DNA from: Seminavis robusta | Taxonomy: Eukaryota; Bacillariophyta; Bacillariophyceae; Naviculales; Naviculaceae | DNA length: 32,487 bases | NCBI GenBank assembly: GCA_903772945.1 | Contig: CAICTM010001281.1 | Location: 1-32,487, forward strand | Reading direction: 5' to 3' | Part shown: positions 1-10,342 of the stretch, in pieces | Position numbering within the stretch: the stretch's first letter is position 1 | Layout: each line of letters starts with the position of its first letter | Position numbers and translations under genes: made by a program | The notes under the pieces: generated by a model | What the model was told of the DNA's origin: nothing | The model's database searches: none | Seen by the model: the letters and a program-made list of their open reading frames with translations, nothing else

Positions 1-867
1 TCCACTGCCAAGAAGTGGTGAGGTTGGGAAGCGGTCGATTGTTCATTCATCATCAGAACGGAGCGATACCGGTGGTACCGCTCTCTCTAACCCATAGTAA
101 CTTTTCCCGTTACCGGTACCAAGACTGCATGGTACGGTAGCGTTGAAAACGGATTCAATTACGGTGCACGTAACCAGGACCGTCACCTAACGGTCTTCCC
201 TCCCTCGCTGATCTACATTCAATAATGCGTGTCCGCATGATACATGCATAAGCTCATGCATACAAGTAATATCTACTGCATGTTTTCCGAAAGGCATCTA
301 ACTGGAGAGGAAGGTGATTGCCCCTCTATCATAGATCTGACCTCTGAGTCGAGTCAACTTGCTGATTAGTTAGACCTGACACAAGCAAGGCAGCCAGCCA
401 AACTCCCTTTTATCCCTTTGAACGCCATCGGAAGGCTGCCGGATATTAGACTATTGTGAGCTTGTGAGCTTGTTTGTGATTGAGATTGATAACCACTGCC
501 ATACTAAGTACCAGCAAGTTCGAGAATACTTACTTTCCCAATAATGCCCCATGGGTTGTCAATACATGTAACAGTCTGATCTGAAAACGCCGCACTGTAT
601 CAAAGAACACCCTCACTTTTTCTTTGGTGTCACTGACTGTTTGTCCGCACGCCTCAATGGTCAATGGTCGCGTATTGATACAGCAATAAGCGGATCATCA
701 GAAGTTTCTCCTTGGATCATCCAATCCATGGTTACTGTAGGGTCTAGCTATTTTTACTAGCCTAGCTAGACTAATAGAATAGAGTTCTTTTGATTTGCTT
801 TCGCAGTCGTCGATTAATCAATCATGATTGATTGATTCGGCACTGCTGCTCCTCACTTTTTAAAACA
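1..867. other. Intergenic spacer, no gene seen
   Basis: I see no convincing gene here. The stretch has short GGTACC/CCGGTA-type palindromic words near 64-120 and, at 816-833, a perfect 18-bp palindrome (AATCAATCA followed by its reverse complement TGATTGATT). The palindrome lies just beyond the 3' end of the minus-strand receptor pseudogene. Whether it acts in 3'-end formation is unknown. Confidence 0.5.
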
Positions 868-3800
868 CTATGCGTTCATGTCTGAACCGCCGTCGTCATC
901 GGCTACCCCGCATTGCAACCCATTCGCATCCTTGCACAGGCCAAAAGCATCACTACTACCATTGTGACCGCTGCTCTGTTGGATCACGTTCAGTCCGGAT
1001 CTCTGGAATAGCGTGTCCACGTCTACGCCTTCCTCCCGAAGCAACGCCTCAAGCTTGTCGACTTTGTCCATGATAGCTGCCACCTGAGTAGAAGACGCGG
1101 AGGAGGAACCCACGAGCATCGACTATACAAAGCACAGGTCGAGGAGATTGAACAGGAACGATTGAAATCAGTCAGATGCAGTCAGAAGCTGACAGCAAAG
1201 GCGTTCTTTTGACATGTTTCTTTCTTACCTGTGGCTCATAGATTTTCATTTTCAGCCCAAACTGAGATGATCTCCGGTGGTTGTTGCTTTCCATTTGAGT
1301 GGAGCGACCTGCAGATGGCCTTGCCGTTGGTCCTCCCGTGGCTTGTTTGCGCCATGCAATGATTTTTGGGACAAAGACAAGTAGTAGCAATGACATGGCA
1401 ATGACAAAGACAATCGAACACCGGACAAAGTACGATGCCGCGGGGTTTTCATCCACCAAGAAGAGTGTCGGTACTCCGACCAAGACAATCTGCAGTATGA
1501 ATCCCATGGCAACGGCAATGGACGACCTCTCATTGTACTCTGTATCGACGTGCCGGCTCTTGAATGCTTCGACATTGGCCAAAATGAGGGCAATGCCATT
1601 CAAGCCGCCCACGAGACCTCCCAATACCTCCGATGCAACTCCATCGTCGGAACTGGAGGCACAAGTGCCATAGGAACTGAGCTCTCCAGTCGAGATGCGC
1701 TTCCACTCGAGCGGGTCCACAAACGTCCAGATCAACAGCAGAATGGTATTGGAGACAATGAGGACCGTAAATGGCATGAGAACGTCTCGTTCTGTGACTC
1801 GTACGTACACGACGAAACTTGTTGGCATTCTTGAATACAATGTTGACACGATGCACCTTACTGTACAAGGCGGCAAATGCCGTGGTAAATCCAATGGCCA
1901 ATAACCATGGCACGGACATGCATGCCACACTGGCGGCTTGTTGACTCCAGGAATCATCATCATCATCAATCCCGAGCGGGACAATTGATGGCCGATCCAA
2001 AGATGATTGCTCCGGCACAAATCATGACGAGAAAGAGTGGCTGGGACGCCCGGACAATCCGGTCGGTTCGATGTCGAATGGACCATACCCCAAACAAAAA
2101 GGGCGACGAGATAAATAACACTGAGCAATCAATCCATATCCGTAGGCTCGAATACTGGTGCCAATCTGATTCAGATTGTGTGCCGGGTGGTAGACTCCTC
2201 GTAGGCAGACGCTGATACGCTTCCAATGTCGGTACGCGGGTTGTCGGGAGTGCATCGTACGTGTCAATGGCCGAGACGACCTTTTCCGTGAGCGCCGCTA
2301 CAAACTCTTTTCGTGCCATTGCCGTTTGTTCTTGGAATTGTTGTTGCGTTTGGTTGTTGTTGTTGTTGTTGTTGTTGTTGGATGATATTGTTGCCTGACT
2401 TGTAGTCCAAAAGTTGTGGAGGTACGTGTGGACTTCAATATCCGTAGTAAAGAGAATCCCGGTCGCTACCGGGAACTTGTCATCGACCACCACATTGTCC
2501 GATTCAATACTCTCCTGGACGGTTTGAAGAAAGTCGATCGTAACATTCCGTTCGTATCCTTGTGCCACGTACAAATCTTCGGCCGCGACATGCGACAATC
2601 GAAAGGGATCTTGCCCATTGTTCTCACTGCCGGTGGAATGATTCCCTGGATGGATTGACTAGCTAGTGGACGATGTAAAGACACAAAAAGTCCGTGGCGG
2701 CTTGTTTGGCACGATCTTTGGTATAATTGTTGACGGCACAGGAAACGAAAATCCTCCAAACGCCAAATACGGCGGGGCATTGACGAGTCATGTCGTGTCG
2801 CAAAGGGACACCGTTCGGGCGTACACTCGACTAGTTGTCCCGTGGCTCGATCCAAGACACGCGTCGACCCCGGTGTCGGTGCCACTCCCAATCGTCCTTT
2901 TAAAAAGTCTCCATCGTCTTGATATCCCTTCAAACTGTTGCCCCAATTTTAAAATAGTGAGGGTACATTCTCCGGCATTCATTTTGTGCAAATTGAGTTC
3001 AATACAGGAGTCAAATTCTTTTTCGGGCGTTGCTCCAAACAGCACCGTTTGTTCTTGCCACTCTAAGACTTGTTCCATGGCATTGCCCAACAACGGTGTC
3101 ATGGTGTTCATCCGTATCAAACATGAATCCTTGCCATGCTCCCTGTGTTTGGGTCATACTGGCCAACATGTTTTAAAATGGCATGAATAGGCACTGGTAC
3201 AGTACCGTACGGTGCACGTCCCAAACAAGATCCCGACAGTGTCTTGTTGGCAAAGACTTGGTTGACCATGAGTCACATACATTGGCCACATGAATGTATT
3301 CCTCCCATGTCCTTGCAAGCCAAAATGCTCTAGTACGTCTTTTGCGATAAAATAATGAAAAAGGAATCGCCATCGAGTGGAAACATCAGAATGCGGTCTT
3401 TGTATTGGGCAATATACTTGCGATATCCCAACAAAATATCGGCCCATTCTTCGACACGCTTTGCCCGCATTGTAGACATACTCGGTCAAATCGGCCCATC
3501 CGTCATGTTCCAGTACTTCTCCTGCCAACAACGAGAGATGGAAATGTAAAGAATCCATCATACAGTAGAATGCCAATCGAATCGACTCTTGGCTTCATTG
3601 ACGACTTCTTCGGCCGATGACATGATATCAATGTAGACCAATTCAATCTTCGACATTGTGGTCTTTTGCGCAACAAAAGGCGCTGCTTCCCTATCAGCTG
3701 TGTCACAGGTGCGAGTTCTTGCCAAGCAGCTCCAACCACAAGCAAAACAACAAGAAGAATACAACAGTTTCCGGTTGCGTACCCGGTTTCGCTCACTATA

Positions 3801-3995
3801 AGGCTGTGCAAATTGCAGTGCAAGTGCGAGAGTCGGTTGAACAGCCGGAGGAAGCACAGCAACTACGGCGGATGAAGCGAGTTGATTGAGATGGCTCGGT
3901 TGTAATCTGATCACGTTTGAGAGCACTCTAGCCAGACATCGTTCGATATCCTGGCTCGAGTTGGATTCCGATCCTTTGCTACAGTGTACCATCAT
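868..3995 (-). pseudogene. Decayed class C GPCR-like receptor with solute-binding-protein-like ectodomain
   Basis: Read 5' to 3' on the minus strand, this was a receptor with an extracellular periplasmic-binding-like ligand domain followed by seven membrane helices of the GABA-B/class C GPCR type. Recognisable pieces lie in different frames: EVLEHDGWADLTEYV (~3520), GYRKYIAQYKDRILMFPLDG (~3390), GVAPTPGSTRVLDR (~2880), NVVVDDKFPVATGI (~2480), LFLVMICAGAIIFGS (~2010), VACMSVPWLLAIGFTTAFAA (~1900), then helices to ~1350. Visible lesions include an extra base near 1991, a duplicated GTAC at 1801-1808, an extra A in a run near 2951, and several further shifts between 2650 and 3560. The last intron still looks functional: exon ends at 1229, GTAAGA donor, TATAG acceptor, exon resumes at 1122 (106 bp). 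The final exon encodes a short coiled coil (MDKVDKLEALLREEG). The start is approximate: in-frame ATGs lie at 3995 and 3992. Neighbouring genes have clean frames, so assembly error alone is a poor explanation. Family identification is firm for the helices and moderate for the ectodomain. Confidence 0.82.
1123..1228 (-). other. Intron in the receptor pseudogene
   Basis: A 106-bp GT-AG intron on the minus strand, with donor GTAAGAAAG and acceptor TTGTATAG. Splicing joins the end of the seventh-helix/tail exon (reading IYEPQ) to SMLVGSSSASS in frame. The intron size matches those of the Patched-family gene in this window (80-144 bp). Intact splice signals in a frame-broken gene suggest relatively recent decay. 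Confidence 0.7.
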
Positions 3996-4384
3996 CAGCA
4001 ATATTCGCACTGACTGTCACTCGACTCCATGCCCTAGCTAACACAGCCTACGGTATAGATCAGCTTGTAGTATCAAAAAGTATTTGCTAGCTAGCTTGTA
4101 GCAGAGCCTTTCGCTGGCTTCTATAGACTACTGCATGGTACCGTGCAATCCACCTACTGTATTGCATACTTACCTCGATTGTAAGACACTCCTGCCGAAG
4201 ACGGCTCGATAAAAATGTCTGGAAGCTCCAAGATCTTATTTTTACTATATTTTTAATAATAAAATTATCATGCACTCAGCATCCTCAGCTGTCCATGCAT
4301 CGACTGTCGATCGTTGCCTCCTCGTTTATACCGGTAATACATGTTACATGGAAGCAAGAGGATAGGTACCGTACCACCACCACT

Positions 4385-5179
4385 ATGAATGCTCTCACTA
4401 GTCTGCCAGATGGTCTTCTTCGAAAGAATGTTGCCAAGTATCTCCGCGTACGAGACTTGCTCCAATTGTCCCGCTGCAATAAAGCACTCCGCAGTGTTGT
4501 CTTTGCCGAAACTCCGTGGCTGGTCTGTCAAAAACAACCCGACTGTGGTTCCTCCTTGTTGGTGGTTCGTGGAGTGGGTGATGACTGTCGTGACTGTCAT
4601 ACACTCTGTTGCCGAAGCTGCATTGCCTTTTACTGTCCGGATTGCACGGATTCCTCGTGTGGCTGTCGACGAGACGAATTCCCCGACTGTGCCGTGTGCG
4701 GGGACGAACTCGTCTTTTGTTCGGAATGTGCCACGCATTGCTGTGAATGCCAAGGATTGTACTGTCCTCAGTGTCAAGAAGGAAATGAATGTGTGGGATG
4801 CTGCAATTATTGTGGAGAACGACCCTGCAGCAGTGCCTGCGGTGGTGAAGGCAATGATGACATGTGGTGCCATGTCTGTCTGAATTACTTTTGTGCCCAA
4901 TGCAAAGAAGAAAATAAATTTTATGAGGGGCTGACATTTTACGGGCCCTGTGAGGCTTGTCAAGAGTATACCTGTCACGAATGCATCAAGGTGCAGTGCA
5001 GTGGTGGGAATTCTGGTGAGGATGAGAATAATAAGTGCCTCAATATGCTCTGCAACAAGTGCTGCCCGGAAGAACGAGAGGACAAGTATCTTTGCAAAGT
5101 ACACAACAATGCTGCTGGCGCACCAGAGGAAGACGACAAGAAACCAGCGGCCAAAAAAGCCAAAGTAGAAGCGCTATAG
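4385..5179 (+). CDS. F-box-like, cysteine-rich nuclear protein
   Basis: A 264-aa protein. The N-terminus (residues ~5-40: LPDGLLRKNVAKYLRVRDLL, then LSRCNKALRSVV) has the pattern of an F-box, which in other proteins binds Skp1 in SCF ubiquitin ligases. Residues ~48-240 are extremely cysteine-rich with many CxxC pairs (CPDC, CAVC, CSEC, CPQC, CNYC, CHVC, CAQC, CEAC, CHEC, CNKC), so several zinc-binding knuckles are likely, though I cannot match them to one named finger type. The C-terminus (KKPAAKKAKVE) resembles a nuclear localisation signal. I chose the ATG at 4385 because it follows a run of ACC codons and sits directly before the F-box-like segment. An in-frame ATG at 4295 would add 30 unremarkable residues. 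No intron is visible. The gene is divergent from the receptor pseudogene. A role as a substrate adaptor is inference. Confidence 0.8.
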   Translation: MNALTSLPDGLLRKNVAKYLRVRDLLQLSRCNKALRSVVFAETPWLVCQKQPDCGSSLLVVRGVGDDCRDCHTLCCRSCIAFYCPDCTDSSCGCRRDEFPDCAVCGDELVFCSECATHCCECQGLYCPQCQEGNECVGCCNYCGERPCSSACGGEGNDDMWCHVCLNYFCAQCKEENKFYEGLTFYGPCEACQEYTCHECIKVQCSGGNSGEDENNKCLNMLCNKCCPEEREDKYLCKVHNNAAGAPEEDDKKPAAKKAKVEAL

Positions 5180-5829
5180 CCAGGGAAGCGTTGTTTTTCC
5201 TCTGGTGGATTACTGCAGTCAGCTTTTTGGTGTGACAGTTGGTTTCAGCACGATCTGATCAATCAGCATCACCCTTTTTCGCTCGTGGGTGCGTAGCTAC
5301 GGTAGCTAGGTTTGGTTTGCGAGCCTACAAAACGTATCGTTGTCGACAATACGGGATGAAACGTCCAATGGATTGATCGCCCGAGATGAAAAGTGGGATA
5401 GATTCGATTCGATTCCGCGCCTTAATTAGTACACTGGCTTCCGTAGATAATTTCCCTACTCTAAACCCCTTCTCCGTACATATATGTATGATGTCCCTTC
5501 TGTGGTACCCACTTGCTCTTCCACAAGATAGTCCATGACAACCAAACCTTATTATTAAAAATAGCAACCACATTTTTGGTTCTCTCTTTGATTCTGGTCC
5601 AGGCCTCTACCTGGAACTGCCATACGACGAGCGGTGCTCAAAGCGTTGCGCCATTTTTTCCTTCGTCACGCCTTCTATGGTACCAAAGAACAGCCAAAGC
5701 CCATCATCCATGCACCTTTTATTTCAGCATTTTGGTTTCTGCTAAGCAAAGGGCCAAATCGGCAGCTCAGCTCTATTCATGCTAAAGAGGTACAGTACAG
5801 ATGGTCAGTAACCAGTATAGTTTAGATAA
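5180..5829. other. Spacer between convergent gene ends
   Basis: The F-box-like gene (plus) and LRR gene 1 (minus) end towards each other here. The stretch holds AT-rich patches (for example TTATTATTAAAAATA near 5549) that could serve 3'-end formation, and CTAGCTACGGTAGCTAGG-type palindromic words near 5292-5310. I see no gene in it. Confidence 0.5.
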
Positions 5830-8082
5830 TTAATCAGTGAGGTTTGTTCGATTCGAGCATGGACAATCACAACCACAAAGCTGGTCAGTGCATTCAAAGT
5901 TTAGAATGCAAGACCGGAACCACCTGACGCACGACGAATTCTGCATGTAACAGAAATCCTCTGCCAGTGTACCCGATAGGCCATCACTGCCACTCAGGTC
6001 CAAATGGGCCAGTTCGGACAAAGAACTCAACTCAGGTGGAACCGTTCCTGTCAGAAGGGGCAAATTGGTTAGATTCAGTATTTTGAAGGCCTGCATAGCA
6101 CCATATTCAGAAGGGATGTGGCCAGAGAATCGGTTGCCTCCAAGTTGCAGAATAATGAGGATCGAGGATGATTGAAAGCTGGTAGGAAGGCGGCCAGAGA
6201 AGTCATTGTATTCAAGGTCAATCCGTGTGAGACCAGTCAGTTCCTGCAGTTCCTTTGGGAACGGCCCTGATAGCGGGTTGTTTCTAATGACGACATCACG
6301 CAGCACGGACAACGTTCCAAGCTCGCTCGGCAGTGAACCAGTCAGCCCAACATTGTTCAAATAAAACCGATCCATCGATGTAGCCAAGGCAATTTCGCTG
6401 GGGAGGGAACCTGTCATCAAGGTATTGCCCATGTAGAGGCCAGTTAGGTCTGTGAACAAACCAAGCTCGGTTGGGAATTGGCCAGTTAAGAGGCTCACTT
6501 GCTCGTGCATTTCATACCCATAGCCCAAATATATAAATTTCAGGGAAGTCATCAACCAAAGTTCACTGGGAATAGTGCCTGAAAGATATGGATTCGCAAG
6601 CTGGATCCACATCATGTTGGTCAACAGACCCAGCTCACTGGGAATTGGGCCTGTGAAAAGGTTGTTTACCAGGGTTAAGTCCAACAGACCTGTCATTAAG
6701 CCAAGTTCCGTGGGTAGAGTACCGGTCAAATTTGGACCAAGGTTGATGAACTCCATATTTGTCATGCTGTAAAACTCAGATGGGAAAAGCTCATCAATCG
6801 TCATCTGGGCTCCAAAGAATAGCAGCGTTAACTTTTTCAACGATGTCAAAAGGGAAAGCTCTGGCGGAACAGAAGGTGACAAACCACCTAGCTCAAGATT
6901 ACCCAAATTAAGAGAAGTCAGTCTTCCTTGGTTGTCACATGGGAGATTTATGAGATGCCCAAATTCGTGAAATTTCCCATCCAGGAAGAACCCAAAGCCA
7001 CGGGAAAACCATAGGCACTCCTCTTTTGTGTCATCCATCCATCTGTCTTGAATTGGCTGCCACCAGTATTCTCCCTCAAAGGAGTAGAAGAATGTGGCCA
7101 TGACAAACAACTGCATCTTCCTCCATTCCGGAAGAAATGTGATGTTTTGATGATTGGCTATCCACTGCCATGCTTTCCACTGAGGGGTCTCACTGCCACT
7201 GTTGATGCTGACCAAAGTATGGTTGGGTAGACTATCCAAAAGTGTAGCCAGAGCATCAGTGGGGGCAGACGATGGAACTAGAGAAGGTTCCATAGAAAGG
7301 TAGAAAGTAGGTGTAGGTGTGTCAGCAGCACCACTGGATAAATCCTTCTTGCTTGTTCCAGCAACAGTGCCAACAATTGCAGCAGCAGCAAGAACAATCA
7401 AAAATAGAATGAAGATGAAGGTTTGTTGCTGTTTCTTCCTCTCTTGCTCTCTCTTCTCTGCAGCTTCCAAATCAACTGGATTGGCATGCATTAAATTGGC
7501 AGCAGCCTCTGGGTCCTCCAATACTGGGTTGGCCACAGCCAACTGATTGTTACTGACAACTTGCCTTGTTGCAGCAGATGTGATGGTCTGGTCGTCAGTG
7601 TTTGGGATTGGATCCTGAGTGTTGGTGGTGGCACCTACCAGACTAAAATCAAGATTAGTGGTTCGCTGTTCGGATGCTCCAATGTAGGCTCCAGGACGAG
7701 CATTCGGTTGGTGGTTTGCTCCTCGGCGTAACGACGTCGGCAGAAAGGGTAGCGGCTCTATTCCTCCTGCGGCAAAATCCTCAAATGAGTGATTCTGTAT
7801 CCCACCATTGGGAGTAGTGAGATCGGTTGGGTTATTTATAGCATTGGATTCCGTTGCTGCTGTGCTGCATTCAAGAGTATTGGTGTCCAAACCTTTGGGT
7901 TTGTGAGTGGAGGTTTGATTCTCCTCTGGAAGAACGTTTTCAGCGTTCTGGCCACCATTTGTTGTCTTCTTGGATGGTGGCTTGGCATCAGGTGTTCCTT
8001 CCTCCATGGATGGAGAAGTCGTAGATGTTACGGTTTGGGACTCGTCGACATCACTGTCGTGTTTGCTGGAGTCCTTATTCAT
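5830..8082 (-). CDS. LRR transmembrane protein 1 (receptor-like)
   Basis: A 750-aa intronless protein. Residues ~1-215 are polar, disordered and Ser/Thr/Asn/Gln-rich, ending in a basic juxtamembrane stretch (KREQERKKQQQ). One membrane helix follows at ~221-243 (FIFILFLIVLAAAAIVGTVA). The rest is probably extracellular: a Ser/Pro/Thr linker, a capping segment with aromatic residues and two Cys (~356 and ~382), about ten leucine-rich repeats of plant-like form (TGxxPSELGLxT, ~386-705), and a Cys-rich end (~710-743) with N-glycosylation sequons. There is no N-terminal signal peptide, so a type II orientation is expected (inference). No kinase domain is present, so signalling would need partners. 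The ATG is at 8082; a GTG two codons upstream is an unlikely start. It is a paralog of the 17.2-19.8 kb gene, and the two share the juxtamembrane motif and the WKAWQWIANHQNIT-type cap. Ligand unknown. Confidence 0.9.
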   Translation of the reverse strand: MNKDSSKHDSDVDESQTVTSTTSPSMEEGTPDAKPPSKKTTNGGQNAENVLPEENQTSTHKPKGLDTNTLECSTAATESNAINNPTDLTTPNGGIQNHSFEDFAAGGIEPLPFLPTSLRRGANHQPNARPGAYIGASEQRTTNLDFSLVGATTNTQDPIPNTDDQTITSAATRQVVSNNQLAVANPVLEDPEAAANLMHANPVDLEAAEKREQERKKQQQTFIFILFLIVLAAAAIVGTVAGTSKKDLSSGAADTPTPTFYLSMEPSLVPSSAPTDALATLLDSLPNHTLVSINSGSETPQWKAWQWIANHQNITFLPEWRKMQLFVMATFFYSFEGEYWWQPIQDRWMDDTKEECLWFSRGFGFFLDGKFHEFGHLINLPCDNQGRLTSLNLGNLELGGLSPSVPPELSLLTSLKKLTLLFFGAQMTIDELFPSEFYSMTNMEFINLGPNLTGTLPTELGLMTGLLDLTLVNNLFTGPIPSELGLLTNMMWIQLANPYLSGTIPSELWLMTSLKFIYLGYGYEMHEQVSLLTGQFPTELGLFTDLTGLYMGNTLMTGSLPSEIALATSMDRFYLNNVGLTGSLPSELGTLSVLRDVVIRNNPLSGPFPKELQELTGLTRIDLEYNDFSGRLPTSFQSSSILIILQLGGNRFSGHIPSEYGAMQAFKILNLTNLPLLTGTVPPELSSLSELAHLDLSGSDGLSGTLAEDFCYMQNSSCVRWFRSCILNFECTDQLCGCDCPCSNRTNLTD

Positions 8083-8728
8083 GGCCACAGATGATGGCTA
8101 TGATAGTACTGGTACTGGATTGATTCGATTCCTCGATCACTTCCTGTTGCAATTGAGTTTTGGAGAAAATGAATGAAGTTGTGGAAGGTCGCAAAACGCT
8201 CATCGGGAGCTGATGATCGATCAGGTTCCGCGGAAGTACCGGCGACAATTGGTGGTACGGCACGTTGATGCAAGAATGAAGTCGCTGCAATTGTTAAATC
8301 ATTGGTTGCCTTCCTTTGTGCTCCGTCAACTTCGGTTTAAATAGTCTACTTCTTTGTCGAAGCAAATAAAATTTGTAAATAGGAACCCTCCTTTCGACTT
8401 TGTTCTTCAAGGCCTTGGTACCGGTTCCAAAGGGCCAAGAGAAGCGGATCGAATCGAGTGAGTCGAGCCCTGGCAGTGATGTCAAGCAGAAGCCCTTAAC
8501 CCACTTTGCCGGCTTGTGAATTGAGAAAGCTGCGGTATACTCTTGGCATGCTCACATGCTCACCCTCATTCTTCGCCGTGCTCCCTTGTGCATTTCTTTG
8601 GAATTGGACCTGAGGTCTCGCTAGCAGCTACCGTATAGCTAGTGGGTACGAGTTGTACTGACCCGCACGACGACGAGACTTTTAGGAGTTGAACTACAGT
8701 ACCGTAGAGGCAAGAAAGAAGAGAAAGA
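8083..8728. promoter_or_regulatory. Divergent intergenic region, putative shared promoter
   Basis: About 650 bp separate the start of LRR gene 1 (leftward) from the start of the 260-aa gene (rightward), so both promoters must lie here. I can see no dependable TATA box or known element. TACCGGTAC-like words occur near 8240 and 8418, as in other spacers of this window. This is a positional inference only. Confidence 0.35.
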
Positions 8729-9511
8729 ATGAATAAAGATAAAGCCACCAAACTGAAGGATAAACCCTTGAATCGAGGATCTCTGACCGGCGAGGAATCT
8801 TTTATCGTCAACCAGAATACGTTTACGTCTCCCGACAGCACATTGACTTTCTTCAAGGTACAAACATCGACCCAAGACAAGACCGTCACAGTCATCAATG
8901 CGGGTACCACCACCAATCAAGTAGTGTTTCGTGAAGAGATTTCCTTGAAACAACAACTCGAAGCCCAACTGCACCACGTTTCTCACATACGAGATCCCGT
9001 CACGGGAGACTTGTTGCGATTGCAGAAACGAGTTCCGGGAATTGGATTCGACGCCGTCTATCTGTATCGTCCCACCACACCCGCCTTTGACGGACAAACG
9101 CCTTCTACTCTCGAAGATGATGAGGACCAGGAACTTTACCTGTATGCCCGCCTCAAGTCCATGCCCGAAGAGGGTGACAACACGCAATTTTCCATCTTGT
9201 CGGTTGTCATTGGGAACGATGCCAATACTCCAGTGTCCGGATGGGGATACCAATGGAAAGATTTATACCAAGGCATTCGAGTGCCGCAGTTTGAATATCA
9301 CGCCTTGGTGTTGGATATGCAGAAAAATGTCATTGCCAAGTCGTATCAAGACAGCAACACTCATATGCCCATCTTTGAAGTGGGTCCCGGTGTCGATGCC
9401 GATCATGCCATTTTTTGTTGTGTCCCCTTGCTGCCCGATGGATCAAATATACTCAAATACGTTGGATTGGCAGGGAAACTGGTATTCAATCCATTGGCGC
9501 TTCTTCATTGA
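8729..9511 (+). CDS. Unrecognised 260-aa soluble protein
   Basis: A single intact frame with ATG at 8729 following an A/G-rich leader (AAGAGAAAGA). The protein has no signal peptide or membrane helix. The N-terminal ~25 residues are basic (MNKDKATKLKDK). The middle alternates short hydrophobic stretches and polar turns, as in a beta-rich fold (LYLYARLKSM, FSILSVVIGND, YHALVLDMQKNVIAKSY). The last part (AIFCCVPLL, KYVGLAGKLVF) ends with a hydrophobic strand. The phrase LVLDMQKNVIAKSY loosely recalls strand-turn-strand units of tubby C-terminal-like or LURP-one-like beta barrels, but this is too weak to name a family. It is divergent from LRR gene 1. I do not recognise a function. Confidence 0.75.
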   Translation: MNKDKATKLKDKPLNRGSLTGEESFIVNQNTFTSPDSTLTFFKVQTSTQDKTVTVINAGTTTNQVVFREEISLKQQLEAQLHHVSHIRDPVTGDLLRLQKRVPGIGFDAVYLYRPTTPAFDGQTPSTLEDDEDQELYLYARLKSMPEEGDNTQFSILSVVIGNDANTPVSGWGYQWKDLYQGIRVPQFEYHALVLDMQKNVIAKSYQDSNTHMPIFEVGPGVDADHAIFCCVPLLPDGSNILKYVGLAGKLVFNPLALLH

Positions 9512-10342
9512 TTGATAGGCTATACACGCCTATTATATTATATTATATAGACCAGCAACGGGAGCCGTCAGATAGTACCGGTAGAAACGACATTGGGCAT
9601 CGCTCATGCATGCATGATGTCATGCAGACACGCATCAATCCAAATTCTATAGTACGGGTGCCCCATCCGTCGCGAGGGAGATTTATTTAAGTTTTGTCCT
9701 TCTTGGCTTGTTTATTGATTGTCATGACGCTACTAATAACTAACTAACTAACTATGCATAGCTACCGTAGCTAGCCAAGTGGATAGGATTGGTTCGGTTT
9801 GATAATGCGAGCTCATCAAGATGAGCTTCTACGAGAGTGCTTAGCCGGGTGTTCCGATTAATAAAAGAATTGCAAATGGAACAAATTGATACCACGCCAG
9901 AGTAATATAAGTGTAACAATAAAGCTCTCTTGAGGGCATTCATAGGTACCTCTTATAGTACGTACGGTTACACAAACAAAGATCAAAGAGTGAGAGCCAT
10001 TCAAGAACGGCAAAAACGGTAGCGATCGATTCGATAAGTCGCACACTTTGTCTTAACACCTAGCAGCAGCACCAGCGAAAGCGCCAATACAGTACAGTAG
10101 CATTTTTTAAAACAACAACAACAACAAAAACTGAAAGAACTCGGATCGTCAACTGCCTATTATGCATAGCCGCTGAACAAAAAAGGAGCAACAGGAGTGT
10201 GTACGAGTGACAGTCAGTGCACCACAAGCACAGCACCATTGACAACGTAACCACAGGAGCCGCAGCACCTCCGCGTCCGACGGCGTGGACAAAGTTTGCA
10301 GCCACAGCAGAAACCACAACAACAGCAACAACAACAACCATC
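9512..10342. other. Intergenic spacer with AT and CAA-rich repeats
   Basis: No gene is supported. The spacer has a short AT repeat (TATTATATTATATTATATAG at ~9531), tandem TAAC units near 9738 (TAACTAACTAACTAAC), and a CAA/AAC-rich tract near 10112-10130. A second CAA-rich tract just before 10343 would be the 5' leader of the small broken gene that follows. Confidence 0.45.

Noticed and set aside
2341..2381. TTG/AAC microsatellite as an independent repeat element
   Set aside because: It encodes the Asn/Gln-rich tract of the receptor pseudogene. Such tracts are common in low-complexity loops.
4268..5104. 278-codon minus-strand open frame antisense to the F-box-like gene
   Set aside because: It is Thr/Ile/Ala-rich text mirroring the CxxC codons of the plus strand. 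The plus-strand protein has clear patterned cysteines and a credible start.
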